Origin: Macrobrachium rosenbergii
Lineage: Eukaryota; Arthropoda; Malacostraca; Decapoda; Palaemonidae
Assembly (NCBI RefSeq): GCF_040412425.1
Contig: NC_089781.1
Coordinates: 51,426,227-51,490,226, forward strand
DNA length: 64,000 nt
Direction: 5' to 3'
Shown here: positions 1 through 11,500 of the stretch, piece by piece
Layout: every line of letters begins with the position of its first letter
Position numbering within the stretch: the stretch's first letter is position 1
The notes under the pieces: generated by a model
Databases searched by the model: none
What the model was told of the DNA's origin: nothing
The model's input: the letters and a program-made list of their open reading frames with translations, nothing else
Made by a program: the position numbers and the translations under genes

Positions 1-1095
1 AAGTCATACTTATTAGAGTTTTATAGTCACTTATGTCTTCGAAATTTATTTCCTGATGAATGGTATAAAGCTATCATTTTTCCTATCCTCAAACCTGGAT
101 GGGATCCCAGTAATGTAAACAATTACAGACCAATTTCTTTAACAAGTTGTTTATGCATTTCCTAGAGAAAATGGTAAACACCCCATTAACATGGCACATT
201 CGAGAAAATAAAATTTTTTGACTTCCACTCAGTTCGGGTCATAATGTGGCAGGTCTACATTGGATTCTCTAGCTAACTTAGAGGACCACATACGAAGAGG
301 ATTTGAATGAAAACAAATTACTATAGCTGTCTTTTTTGACACATGGAGATATGCAATATTTAAAATGTTACATAAAAACATCATCCGTGGACATTTTGGA
401 TTTATTCAAAACTTTTTCGACAAAATGCACTTTTCAAAGTGAGAATTGATGATGTATTGTCAAATACATTCCACTTAAAAATGGTGTTTCACAAGGAAGC
501 GTCCTTAGTGGCACACTGTTTACTTTAGCAACAAATGACATCAGTAATAATCTACCTATTGGAATTAAAAGTGACTTGTATATGGATGATTTTGCCATAT
601 GTTATTCAGCATCTCGCATAAAGCATTCAGAGTAAATCATTAATAAAACTATAATAAAAATAGATGAATGGGCCTTATCTGTAGGCTTTATATTATCCAT
701 ACAAAAGACTCAAGCAGCGATGTTTTATATAAATAAAAGGTGGAAAAAAAGGTGAAGAAATAGATTTAAAAATCGGAAATCATTCCATACCAATTGGCCA
801 AACAGCAAAATTTTTGGGATTAGTATTTGATGCTCACTTGAACTGGAAAGCCCACATAACATACACGAAATCAAAATGTAAAAGAGCATTAAATCTAATT
901 AAAAACCTATCGAACCCTACTTGGGGAGCTGACAGACATACCCTTACTGTACTGTATAAGGCAACAGTGCTGTCTACCATTGATTATGGAAGCGAAATAT
1001 ATTATATGGCTCAGCATCAGATGTAACTCTGAAAATTTTAGACCCAGTTCATAATGAAGACCAAAGTCATCTTTACAAGTTGAATGTGGTTAACT

Positions 1096-1156
<61 letters not shown>

Positions 1157-2226
1157 TCCATAGAGAGTTTGTAACAATAAAGAGTGATTCTCCAACCAAA
1201 AAATTATTTGAATTAAGAGATGTATTTATTAACAATCTTTTACCACCTTTCCCAGTCAGATCTAGAAGATTGTTCGAGTCACTGGATTTAAATATACAGC
1301 TACCTTCAATGGTAAGATTACCTCCTTGGAATATGAATAAAATGAAAATTTGCACACACTTAAAATATTTATAAAAAAGTTACTCATATACCCCAGAACA
1401 CCATAGACAACATACAGTAGAACTTACAATCCGAAAAGGTCCACATTATGCAATATATACAGACGGATCTAAGTCTCAATATGGAGTGGGATATGCTGCA
1501 GTATCCCAAGACAAAACATATCAATTCTCTCTACCTGATAATGCCTCAGTATTTACAGCTGAGTTATGTGGGATAGCATCAGCCATAAAAGTAATTAAAG
1601 AAGCCTCATTTAATAATTTTGTGATTTAGAAGCGCTATAAAAGCCATTCAAAGTTACAATCCAAAAAATAATATTGTACAACAAATTAAGTTTTCACTCC
1701 ATAAATTGTATAATAATGGAAAAATATTGAAATATGTTGGATCCCTGCCCCTGTAGGGATTAATGGAAATGAAGAGGTTGATAAAGCAGCTAAAGAAGCA
1801 GTCCACATGACAAGATCTAATGTAAACATCCCTATTAGTGACTATTTAGGATATATAAAATCAATCATTGTAAGTAAATGGCAAAATATATTGAATGAAG
1901 AACCTGAAAATAATAAATTAAAACAGATAAAATCAATGTTGGAAAATGGAGTTCATCATATCAGAAAACACGCGACACACACAAGCAAACCGATGTGTCT
2001 TGAATAGGCCATACTCATTTGACACATGGATACTTAATGAACAGTCCACATGGCCTTCCTCCCGAATGCCCAAGAAGTGCAAAGTGTTGATAACAGTCAA
2101 GCATGTATTGCGTGAATGCCCAGAATATAACCTGCAGTGATTATCACATTTTGGAAGTAGATCAATGATGGAAATTTTGTCAGAATCTTCTACATTTTCA
2201 GTGATTCTAATTAAATCACAGTTCAT
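1..2226 (+). mobile_element. Non-LTR retrotransposon fragment (RT + RNase H), decayed
   Basis: This is the 3' part of a LINE that begins outside the window. Near 117 the translation reads NNYRPISLTSC, the conserved block of jockey/I-type reverse transcriptases. At about 578-590 a YMDD catalytic box is followed by FAICYS. Residues at 814-1026 resemble the RT thumb (GLVFDAHLNWKAHI). From about 1456 an RNase H domain starts with YTDGS and continues through FTAELCGIASAIK. A cysteine-containing tail (RECPEYNL) lies near 2100. The frame is broken several times and a (CT)n array sits between thumb and RNase H, so the copy is dead. RT plus RNase H in one polyprotein fits jockey- or I-like lineages; the clade cannot be fixed by eye. 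Confidence 0.85.
1099..1155. repeat. (CT)n microsatellite
   Basis: Uninterrupted CT dinucleotides, about 28 units, lying inside the LINE relic. Apparent Ser-Leu or Arg-Glu reading frames here are artefacts of the repeat. Confidence 0.97.
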
Positions 2227-2245
2227 GAGGAACTGTGATTTAATT
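2209..2245. repeat. Perfect 16-bp inverted repeat (hairpin)
   Basis: AATTAAATCACAGTTC at 2209-2224 is followed by a 5-base loop and its exact reverse complement at 2230-2245. It lies at the 3' end of the LINE relic, just before an A-rich stretch, so it may be part of the LINE 3' UTR. Confidence 0.8.
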
Positions 2246-2372
2246 AATAAAATATAAAAAGTAAATAATAAAAATCCAAAAACCCTTAGGGGGTCTAATA
2301 AATTTTAAGACAACTAAATTTCAAAATGTTACATAACTTACCCTGAATTTTAATACAGCTTTTTAGTGAGTA

Positions 2373-2793
2373 TGTAAGGTGTCAAAGAAACGAGCAGGTA
2401 AAGTTACTGCTACTTTATTACAGATCCAGGCAGTTTATATTGCGGCCGACTGACGCCGGGCCGTGAGAGACAATGGAATTGACTGTGACCTGAGGTCGAA
2501 ACAATAAACAATAATATGCAGTGAACGAGTACAAATTACAATACAAAACATACAGAGCTACAATATGGATACAGTCTTGATGCCTGTGAATGAAGAAACA
2601 TGTGATACACAATGTGTGACATTTGTATAAATACGCATAAAGTAAAAATGATTAAAATGCGTGACCTGGCACGTTTTTAGCGTGACTAATTGAGCTTGAA
2701 GAAAATGGGAAGTCACAAAGAAAACAAGCTCAGCGGAGACTTAATTAATGCGCCGCCGAAACACTATCCTGGCGCCGATGTGGTGACTTTACA
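2373..2793 (-). repeat. 3' LTR of gypsy element 2373-7421
   Basis: 421 bp, TG...CA termini with TGTAA/TTACA mini inverted repeats. It aligns along its whole length with 7000-7421 with few differences, which suggests a fairly recent insertion despite the damaged coding region. Confidence 0.93.
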
Positions 2794-3120
2794 AATCTCC
2801 TCCCAAGACGAGGGGACGCGTCTGACTAATCCTATCTGCTGGGACGCTGAAAGGTGCCACGGCTCCTTGAAGATAACGGAGGGGCCTCCGCCTGTGAGGC
2901 TGCTGGTTGGGCGGTCCCTTCCTGGGGCGGCGCGCCTGCGGGGTGAGGGGCGTGCTGGAGTGCGGTTTGGGCGGAAGGGTGCTGCGTCGCTGCGGGACTC
3001 TCCGACAGGAAGGCGGGCTTTAACCGGTCTATGGAAACCCAGTCGTTCCCTGCCTGGGAGTGCCAGCTGGAACGCCTTGCTGTTCGTTCCAGCACGGAAG
3101 GGTCCCCCTGTAGGGCTTAG

Positions 3121-4000
3121 TTAGTGGTGGACGGACGGCGTCGACTCTGACGAAGGCGTGGGTGGCGGATGACAGCTGTGGCGGCATGAAGGTGGTTGCT
3201 TTGTCGATGTATGGCGCCTGCGGGCGGGCGAACTTGCCGGCCACGTCGCGGGCCTCTGCAGTGATGGGGAGTGGCGTTCATCCGTCATGAGCTCTCCCGG
3301 CACCACGAGGGGCTCCCCATAGGTTTGTTCAGCTGCGGATGGGGTGCCGTCGGCTCTGGGGGCGGTCCTCACCCGAGGAGGACCCACGGCAGCTGATGTT
3401 TCCAGTCTCAGCGGTGCAGCGGGCCATGAGGATGACTTTGGGACCTGTGGAACGTTCGACCAGGCCGTTGGCGCTGGGTTTACGCTGTGGTGGTGTGGTG
3501 CGTGGTTCCAGCAGTTGAGCCAGGGCAGACCACACTCGAGAGAGGAAAGCGGGGCCTGTCGGTTGTGATGGTCCGGGGCCGGGCGGCTAACCCAACTGGA
3601 GAGCAGGGCCTCGGCGCACGCCGCTGGCGGTGGCTTCTTGCATGGGTGTGGCTTCCGGGCCACCTCGTCGAACGGTCTACCACCGTCCAGGGAGGTATCT
3701 GGATCTGCCTGATGGGGGAAGGGCCCGACGACGTCGATGTGGATGTGGCCAGCGGCGCCCTGGTTGTGAACTCGCCTACCCCGACTGCGTGTGACAACCC
3801 ACCTTACTGGTCTGGCACTGCAGGCACTGTTTTGCCCAGGCTGTGGCGTCCTTTTGCACCCCGTGCCAGACGAACTTTTGAAAGCAGTTTGGCGTGGTCC
3901 CTGCCGGAGGGTGTGTGAGAGGCCGTGGATGATGTCGAATACCTGGCGGCGGCGTGAGGCTGGAACCAAAGGGCGGGGCTGGCCTGTGCTGATGTCACAG
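3121..4000 (-). pseudogene. Gypsy integrase region, frameshifted
   Basis: Minus-strand translation shows the start of the integrase catalytic core (HIHIDVVGPFP, near 3745) followed in shifted frames by ARPRTITTDR, containing the second catalytic Asp, and SANGLVERS, containing the catalytic Glu. At least two frameshifts separate these blocks. The order downstream of RT and RNase H is normal for Ty3/gypsy. Confidence 0.8.
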
Positions 4001-4700
4001 AGCAGGCTGGAGCCTCCAGGGGCGAGGGTCACGTCCGCCACTTGGAGGGATGTGATGGCGGTGCGGTATGCTGGGGTTTCTGGGTCAGCGGCCTGTTCTC
4101 TGGCAAGGTCCTGGTAATCTACACCAAGCTGCACTGCGTTCAACTCGACTCTGGAGAGGGCGTCTGCTACGGATTTTTCTTGCGGGAGGTACCTGACGGA
4201 ACAGGTAAATTCGGCTATGGCTGAGAGGTGGCGCTGCTGTCTGGAAGACCATGCGTCCCCTGCTTCGTGAAGGCGTGAACCAGTGGCTGGTGGTCTGTGA
4301 AGATTGTGAAGGGGCGTCCCCTCCAGGAGGAACTTGAAGTGCCGAACTGGCGCGCGGTACATCGCAGCAGATTCCCTGTCGAAGGTGCTGCAGCGGGTCT
4401 CTGCGGGATTGAACTTCTTGCTGAAGAAGGCGATGGGCTGGGGCGCCGTTGATGATTTGCTCAGAACAGCACCGCAGGCCGACAACGTTACTGGCGTCTG
4501 TCGTCAGCTGGAGGGGGCAGGATCTGGTGTGCCAAGGCGGTTGCCTTGGTGAGGGCGGCCTTCGTCCGGGAAAAGGCCTGCTGCTGGCTGGGTCCCCAAG
4601 ACGGACTTGGTTGGCCTTTTAGGACTGCCGTCAGGGGCCGTGGTGTCGCGATCCCGGGATGAACCGCCTGTAAAGTTACCATCCCAAGGAACCCTGGACG
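4001..4700 (-). pseudogene. Gypsy RNase H region
   Basis: The minus strand from about 4485 encodes QPIAFFSKKFNPAETRCSTF followed by HFKFLLEGTPL, the usual RNase H block of Ty3/gypsy polymerases, and further on VADALSRVE, the conserved motif between RNase H and integrase. The frame continues toward 3121 but is corrupted in the integrase part. Confidence 0.85.
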
Positions 4701-4739
4701 GCCTTGATGGAGGTGGGTGTCGGGAACAGCTCTGGCTGC

Positions 4740-5384
4740 CTACTTTCGATGTAAGAGGCGGGCGCCTGTCGGAGACACCTCGTGACCCAGGAATTCTGCT
4801 TTCTGGACGCCGAAGGTACACTTGTCGAAACGGACGACGAGGCCGTTTTCTTGAGGCGCTGGAGGACTGCTTTGATGTGTCTCTGGTGTTCGCTGTGAGA
4901 CCTGGAAAATATGAGAATGATCGGCGTAGCAGACGCAAATTTTAGGTCCCCAGGATGCTGTCCATGAGCCGCTGGAAGGGTGGCGTTCCTCAGCCCCGAA
5001 GGTGGAGAAGGCGAACACATAGGACCCGAAGGGCGTGATGATGGCTGTCTTTGGTATGTCCTCTGGCGCAACAGGTACCTGGAAAATAAGATTTAAGAAG
5101 GTCAATTTAGTGAATATTTTGGCCCCGTGAAAGGAGGCCGTGAGGTCTTGCATGTTGGGTAGAGGGTAGTGGTCGGGCTCTGTTGCAATGTTGAGCCGCC
5201 TGTAGTCGCCGCAGGGTCTCCAGGAGCCGTCCGGTTTCTGCACCATGTGGAGGGGAGGCCCATGGACTGAGAGGCTTTCCTGCAGATGCCCATCTGTTCC
5301 ATTTCCGCGAATGCTTTTTCGCCTCCTGAAGGCACTGAGGGGGAAGCCTGCGGAACTTCCATGTGTCGGGGGCCCTTTAGTCAC
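4740..5384 (-). pseudogene. Gypsy reverse transcriptase
   Basis: Minus-strand translation contains MVQKPDGSWRPCGDYRRLN, then the palm strand IFTKL and TAIITPFGSYVF, all characteristic of Ty3/gypsy RT. The catalytic box reads CYADHSH instead of the usual Tyr-x-Asp-Asp, so the second aspartate is lost. That alone would inactivate the enzyme. Confidence 0.88.
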
Positions 5385-5518
5385 TATATGGTGGTATATG
5401 CCGTGCTTGGCTGGGGCCCCGGGGACTTGGAAGCTCAGGCTAAATATCTCAGGGAACTCCGACAGTAGGTGTGCATACTGGTCAGCGACGGCGCTGATGG
5501 TGGGTCTGGGTCCCGCCG

Positions 5519-5845
5519 TTAACGGAGAGACCGGCAGGAGTCGGTATCGAGGCGCTTGCGCCCCACGTCGACTAGCAGGCCAAAGTGCGCCAGAAAATCG
5601 GCCCCCAGGGTGGGGTTCCTACGTCCATGACGATGAAGTCCCAGGAGCAACTCTGGCCCAGGATGGAGATCGACAGGAGCCTGGTGCCGTAGGAGGAGGA
5701 TGGGGGTTCTGTTGGCGGCCGTCAGGAAAGCGGCCGGGTCTGGTGTCTGGTTGCGGTCCTCTCTGGATGCTGGGAAGACCGATTTAAAGGCCCCTGTGTC
5801 GACCAGCATCATCCTGCGGAGGCGGTGTCGCGGACGTAAAAACCT
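5519..5845 (-). pseudogene. Gypsy aspartic protease
   Basis: Minus-strand MMLVDTGAFKSVFPAS carries the retropepsin DTGA active site. Downstream, LGADFLAHFGLLVD matches the second conserved block of the gypsy protease. It sits between gag and RT as expected. Confidence 0.85.
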
Positions 5846-6766
5846 ACTGTTTTGAGGCCCTGGGTTCTTCGGCTGCCATGGCGGCCTGTCCTGCTGGCCG
5901 CCGCCACCCCGTTTTGAACGGGCGAACGAGCAGGGCGGCAGGCAGTTTCAGGCGTCCTTTCCGAACCACTTGTGTAGCGACAGAAGCCCGGGACCTCCAT
6001 CTGCTGTGGTTCGGTGGGCGTCTGTTGGCGATGGCGTTGACGGGCTGCTCTCACGTCCTCTTCAGGCTGGACGGGAGCTGACCGGCTGTGTGGCGGTTTT
6101 AGCCGCTGTGAAGCCTTGACGGAGTCTGTGAGGTGTTGCGCCGTCTCTGAGGTCCTCGACAGGCATGGTGTAGGGGTGGCGATCTGGTTGCGTACCTCCG
6201 GGAGAGTTGGCGAAGGTAGATTTCCCGTGTGAAGCTTATCTCCTGCGCTTCTTTGTGCCACCCAAGTCTGGTAGTGACAGGAGATCTCGACCATGCCCCA
6301 AGCGTCTCTTGAATTGAGGTCGTGGCGTGGGTTTATGGCAAGGTCGATAGCACGGGCGGCCCGCTGGCGATGGGCAGGGGAGCAAGCTTCGGAGGAACTT
6401 TTTGTGGTGCTGTATGTGAGGGTGTGTGTTTGGTACTCGCGAGATGAGTTTTCTGTACACGTCCTCCGGAAGGGCGTTGAGCACCGTGTGTCGGCCTGTA
6501 AGATTTTGTCCGTCAGGTCCGCGATTCTGAAGTGGCTCTCCACCCTGCGCAGCCACATCGATGGGTTCCTCTGCGCAAACGGCGGCAGCTTTAGGGTGAG
6601 GGCGGCCCAGCGATTGTGTTGCCCGGCCGTCGTGTGTTTGGGGCGCTGGTGTGGGTTGCGGGCGGGCCTCGATGCGGGGCAGGCGCGGGTGTGATGGGAG
6701 GTAGGTAAACCTCCGAGTCCGCGGGTCCGCGTTTAACTGCATGAAGGAGGGGGATATCGCGTCCAT
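5846..6766 (-). pseudogene. Gypsy gag
   Basis: The probable start is the minus-strand ATG at 6766 (MDAISPSFMQLNAD). The product is rich in Pro, Arg and His. A degenerate Cys/His block (FCRYTSGS through ACRPARSP) near the C-terminus resembles the atypical nucleic-acid-binding motif common in arthropod gypsy Gag. A frame break occurs between about 6236 and 6560. Confidence 0.7.
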
Positions 6767-6999
6767 GCTCGCTCCTTTGACCCCTTACTGGAGTGGGGTA
6801 CTCGCGTCAGATACGCACTTTCGTCGCGCCGTGTGGTTCCGCTAGTGACGCTGGTGGGGTGCGCCGGCGAGTCAGCACGCTCAAACGCTGGTTACAGTGC
6901 CGTGTTTAGGCCGCTAAGGCGTTTTTGGAGAAATCCTGGAGCCAAGACTAAGTCGCCGTGTGAGTCGCTAATGGCTCCGGGATACTCCAGGGTCACCAC

Positions 7000-7421
7000 T
7001 GTAAGGTGTCAAAGAAACGAGCAGGTAAAAGTTACTGCTGATTTATTACAGATCCAGGCGGCTTATATTGCGGCCGACTGACGCCGGGCCGCGAGAGACA
7101 ATGGAATTGACTGTGACCTGAGGTTGAAACAATAAACAATAATATGCAGTGAACGAGTACGAATTACAATACAAAACATACAGAGCACAATATGGATACA
7201 GTCTTGATGCCTGTGAATGAAGAAACATGTGATACACAATGTGTGACATTTGTATAAATACCATAAAGTAAAAATGATTAAAATGCGTGACCTGGCACGT
7301 TTTAGGCGTGACTAATTGAGCTTAGAAGAAAATGGGAAGTCACCAAAGAAAACAAGCTCAGCGGAGACTTAATTAATGGCGCCGCGAAACACTAACCTGG
7401 CGCCGATGTGGTGACTTTACA
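7000..7421 (-). repeat. 5' LTR of gypsy element 2373-7421
   Basis: 422 bp, the partner of 2373-2793. It would carry the promoter for minus-strand transcription of the element. Flanked on the right by the AGTA target duplication. Confidence 0.93.
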
Positions 7422-7425
7422 AGTA

Positions 7426-7709
7426 TATATGAAAACATGAGTAAAAATGTATTTATTGTGTGAGTGTCTTCCAGAATGAGAGTTTATGCCTTTGTGCAGT
7501 TTTTAATTTCATTTTCATTCATTCATCACCATACCAAATGATCTATTTGGTCCCAGTGCTAGGCCTCTAGTCTAGAACTGGCATTTAATCCAGATTCTTC
7601 GGGCCAGCTTAGTGGTCTGGTTAAACTGTTTTAATAATAATTATAATAACTCTATGTATGTTTTGCAAGAAGCATAACTGCAACCAATCAAGCCCATGTA
7701 GTGAGTGTC
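7426..7709. other. AT-rich spacer, no gene
   Basis: No coding signal. It contains the phrase GGTCCCAGTGCTAGGCCT (about 7551) in a context that looks like an old dispersed-repeat fragment. The 5' boundary of the following DIRS element probably lies in this interval. Confidence 0.5.
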
Positions 7710-10050
7710 ATGTCTGGCCTTCCAAACAGTGGGTGCAGTTTGGGTGGAAAAGAAGAGAGAGAAGAAAATTTCCCCGGTGTCATCGGAGTGCAATACTCCA
7801 CCAGTGACACTGAGGATTCTCTCTAGATCCTTCTTGTCCTCGGCCAAACTTCCTCCTGCTGTTGCTACTCCTTTTGCTGTTTCCTACGTCTTTGTCAGTA
7901 GAGAGTTGGTGTGGGGTGGGGGTGGTTGCCCGGTACGTCTCCTCTCTGGCGGTCTCCGTTCACTCAGAGGGGGAGTTATTTCGGGACAAAGTGAGAGTGC
8001 CTCCCTTAATCCAACTTTTGTTTCAGGTGTTGCAGAGACTGAGGGGCTCAGGAAGTTATGGCCTTCCCTAGGCCTCCCGGGGAAGCTGAGGGTGGAGGGT
8101 TTGATATCCCACTTGAGGGCCTCCAAGACCCTACCTGTGACTGCTGCTACAGTGACCGTGACTATGTCTACGGTCACAATGTCTTCTTGTTTGAGAGCCA
8201 CTACTTTGGCAATGGTTCCCTCTGTCATGCCTCTGGTAGTGCGCCCTCAAGTGATTCCTTGACAGTCTTTGCTTGGTGACGTCCTTCTTCTTGCCCTGTT
8301 GTCCAAGGCCCACAGTGATCGGAAGAAGTTGAAGAAGAGGAATTGAAGGTCATCATTGTCGTCTTTGTCTTTGTCTTTGCTTCCACCTCCTCCCTTTCTT
8401 CTACCAAAGCTAGCAAGCGGAGGAAGAAGAGGACTGCCTCTCCCAGCTGTAAGAAGTCCCGTAGGGTTTCTGATGGCCAGCTTTCTTCCATGGAAAAGGC
8501 TACAGGATCTCACGCTTGCAGTACTACCAGTGCTACAACTCCCAATCTGTCTACTGACATGGGAGCAACCACTGCCCAGTGTTCCAAGGACCCCTGGTGT
8601 ACTGGTACCTGTCCTGGGAATTCACCTTCCTGGGCCAGTAAGGGTCACCGGTCTACGGATCTGGGCCTGGCCCAGTGAGTGAGTGAGTGCAAAGAGTGCA
8701 GGCGCTCACTCACCCCCTGCCCATTCCCGTTCAGGAACAGTGCCGGGGTCCTGGAACTGTGACGCTGGCCTACCAGTCTGCTCACCTGGGAAAGGCAAGA
8801 TGAGGTTCCCTCCCGGCCTCTAAGAAGACTGAAGTATATCTTTGTGACAGCCCCCAGCCACAATCGCATGAATGGATCAGCTCTCCCTGACCCGTGCAGC
8901 TGTTGTCACCACGGGTTGACAACCACCCGAGTCCTTCCTCACCTAACAGTGCTTTGGCCTCCACCAAGTCCGTGAAGTGGGGTGCTAGGCATCTCTCACC
9001 TGCCCCCTCCACCTCCTTGAGGTTTTCTGGGAGCTGGGAGCTGGACAGGTCTAGAGTTCATGAATGGGAATGTTCTTGCTTCCATTCCAGACTAACCACA
9101 GAAGCATATGCTCTGGGTACAGTTCTCGGACCAGACTGGTCCTATGCTTGAGTGGTAGAGAGATCACCAGGAGGCTCTGGTGAGGGAGTAGACTGGGAAG
9201 ATCGTGACCTGAAAGGGCTTGAGGGCCCTATACCCAGGACTCAGACACCCCGATTTGCAGAGGAGTCATTCAGAGATCATCCATTTCATATGGCAGTACA
9301 ACGATCTTGAAGAAGAGACTATGGCTCCCCCCGTGGACCGTCCTTCAGTCTCAGAGTTTTTGGGGATCCCAAAAGGAACCCAAAGCCTCGTTGGGCTTGC
9401 CATGGTCGGGACTTCCTGAAGGGGTCTTGGACCAGGTGAATTCTCTTTGTCTGGGGCAAGACAATTCGCTCAGGTGTAGCCACTCATGCAAGACACTTCC
9501 TCAGCCTCTCACTCACCAGAGGAGATACTATGTGACCTCGGAGAAGCCCTTGCCGACTAAGCAGGTTGACCCGGACTTAGTTTGCCTGTGTCCAGGTCTC
9601 GCTACCACCTGTTTGCAGAGGGAGTTTCCCTTTCGCAGCAGGAGGCAGAGGCACTGGAATCGACTGTCATGGCAGCATTCCACACACCCTCCTGGATGGA
9701 GCTTTGGCCCCTTACAGTGGCCAAGGTCACTTTTTCCTCTTTGGGTTCTCGTAATTCCGAGGAGGAAGCCACATTCAGGAGGGTGATGTTGTCTGAAGGC
9801 AGAACCATCTAGTACCTAGCCCAGATAGCTAACCTGTGGGCAAACCTGGTGGTCAATAGGAGAGATGCTGTTTTGACTCAGATCACCACGTTTGTCGGTT
9901 CAGTTCCGAGTCAGTGTTGGTACCTAGGAACAGACCTGTACTGGATTCTGATTCTCTCTTCCGTAGAGAAGAAGTGGATGCTGCAGTGGACAGGCTATGA
10001 TCTAAGAATAATGACCTGCTAGTTTACCAGGAGGTGGCCAAAACCTACTG
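7710..10050 (+). pseudogene. DIRS gag-like ORF, multiply frameshifted
   Basis: The ATG at 7710 starts MSGLPNSGCSLGGKEERE and the frame stops after about 38 codons. Coding traces continue in other frames: a Lys/Arg-rich segment near 8400 (KASKRRKKRTA), and at 9582-9950 a helical segment (SLSQQEAEALESTVMAAF) followed by ANLVVNRRDAVL, the kind of sequence found upstream of RT in DIRS elements. Its role would be particle formation, by analogy to other retroelements. Confidence 0.6.
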
Positions 10051-10058
10051 GTCTTCAC

Positions 10059-10860
10059 GTGTCACAGCAGCCTGACCTTCGGGTCAGAAGTCCCAGGCTT
10101 CCAAGGCAACCCACAAGAATACCCAGTATTCTTCTGCCCCTACTAGGAAGGGTGCGCAACAGTGCCCCTTTCAGCCCTTTGCCCAACATGGCAACATGGC
10201 AGCGATATGGAGTAGAAGCCTGGGCAGTTGATGTCCTACGGATAGGATATCTACTACCCTTCAAGTTCCCACCATCTCTCACCAACAACCTGGTCCACTT
10301 CCAGACATACGTTCCCAGCTTGCTAAAGGATCTCACCCTGTGGAAAGAGGTGAAGGAGATGCTGAAGAAAGGGACTGTAGAAGTTGTGAAAGACTGGTCT
10401 CTGGGTTTTACAGCCGTCTTTTTCTTGTAGAGAAGACGATGGATGGTTGGAGACGGTCATAGATCCTTTCTTCCCTGAACCAGTTCATTTGCCAGACTTG
10501 GTTCAAGATGGAAACAGTGCGTTCAGTGCTTTCGGTGGACCTGAAGCATGTGTATTTTCAAATACTCATCCACCAGTCCTCTTGCAAGTACCTCCAGTTT
10601 ACCCTTGGGGAGACGGTGTTTCAGTTCAGGGCACTTTGTTTTGGGCTCTCAATCACTCCCAAGTGTTCACCCTTGTGTCAGCTTGGGCCCATTCACACAG
10701 GATACATATTCTGAGGTATCTCGATGACTGGGTAGTTCTGGTGAGCTCTCAGTCGCAGTTGCTCCAGGACAGAGACCGACTTCTTGAATTTTGTCACGAC
10801 CTGGGAGTCCTGATCAATACTTTATCTGGTTATGCTGATAGATAAAGCAGCAACAAAACT
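10059..10860 (+). pseudogene. DIRS reverse transcriptase
   Basis: DVLRIGYLLPF, then LWKEVKEMLKKGTVEVVKD, mark the start of a DIRS RT. VLSVDLKHVYFQILIHQSS and FQFRALCFGLSITP are the palm blocks, with the first catalytic Asp in SVDLK. RYLDDWVVLVSS (near 10720) is the YLDD catalytic box, a hallmark of DIRS. One stop after about 10428 and frame changes at about 10510 and 10680 interrupt it. Confidence 0.9.
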
Positions 10861-11500
10861 CTACCCTTCAAATTCATGTATCAGCAAGTTCAGAGAGGCA
10901 GCGCAGTTGTTCCTGTCTCAACAGGAACAACCAGCTCGGCAGTGGCAAGTCATTCTCGGTCGTCTGTTGTCCCTGGAGAAGCTGGTCCCTCATGGGCAGC
11001 TTCACTTTCCTTCCCTTCAGTGGAGAATGAAGGAGTTTTGGTCTCCGGCAAGGACTTCCTGTTCTTGATTCCTCTCTCGGAGGAAGTAAGAAAAGACAGC
11101 TTGGTGGCTAGATGACAGGAACCTTTTAATAGGAGTACCATTAGGCACTCCCCCTCCCGAGATACTTCTGTTTTTGGATGCATCAACTGAGGGACGGGGT
11201 GCACACCTGGGATGACAGACACCTCCAATTCAATATTCTGGAGCTCAAGGTGGCATTTTTAGCCCTACAAGAGTTTTGGGATCGAGTGATGGGGCACTCC
11301 GTGGTACTGATGAATGATAATACCACAGTAGTGGCATACATCAACAAGCAAGGGGGGACTGGTTTCCCTTCAGCTCCACATGTTGGCAGTGCAGGTGCGT
11401 GAGTATATGGTAGCACACTTGGTAGAGCTGTCAGCTAGGTACAATCTGGGGAACCGGAATTTGGTGGCAGACAAGCTCAGTTGCTAGAGTCAGGTGATAG
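10861..11500 (+). pseudogene. DIRS RNase H
   Basis: FNILELKVAFLALQEFWD with MNDNTTVVAYINKQGGT (11230-11360) is the RNase H of DIRS elements. A frameshift follows, then ELSARYNLGNRNLVADKLS, where this family normally reads through to the linker before the recombinase. Confidence 0.88.

Larger units (their letters stand above)
2373..7421 (-). mobile_element. Ty3/gypsy LTR retrotransposon, full length but coding-dead
   Basis: Two near-identical LTRs (2373-2793 and 7000-7421) both start TGTAAGG and end TTTACA on the plus strand, and are flanked by the same 4-bp direct repeat AGTA (2369-2372 and 7422-7425). The reading direction is minus. A purine-rich tract (complement of 2794-2804) abuts the downstream LTR, and a candidate primer-binding site beginning TGGTGACCC lies just inside the upstream LTR (complement of about 6985-6998). 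The gene order on the minus strand is gag, protease, RT, RNase H, integrase. Frameshifts and stops break every domain. The interior is visibly GC-rich, unlike the AT-rich LTRs and surroundings. Confidence 0.93.

Noticed and set aside
2690..3124. Plus-strand frame of 144 codons overlapping the gypsy LTR, and other long plus-strand frames to 6700
   Set aside because: They lie antisense to integrase, RNase H, RT and gag in GC-rich DNA where stop codons are rare; no motif of their own.
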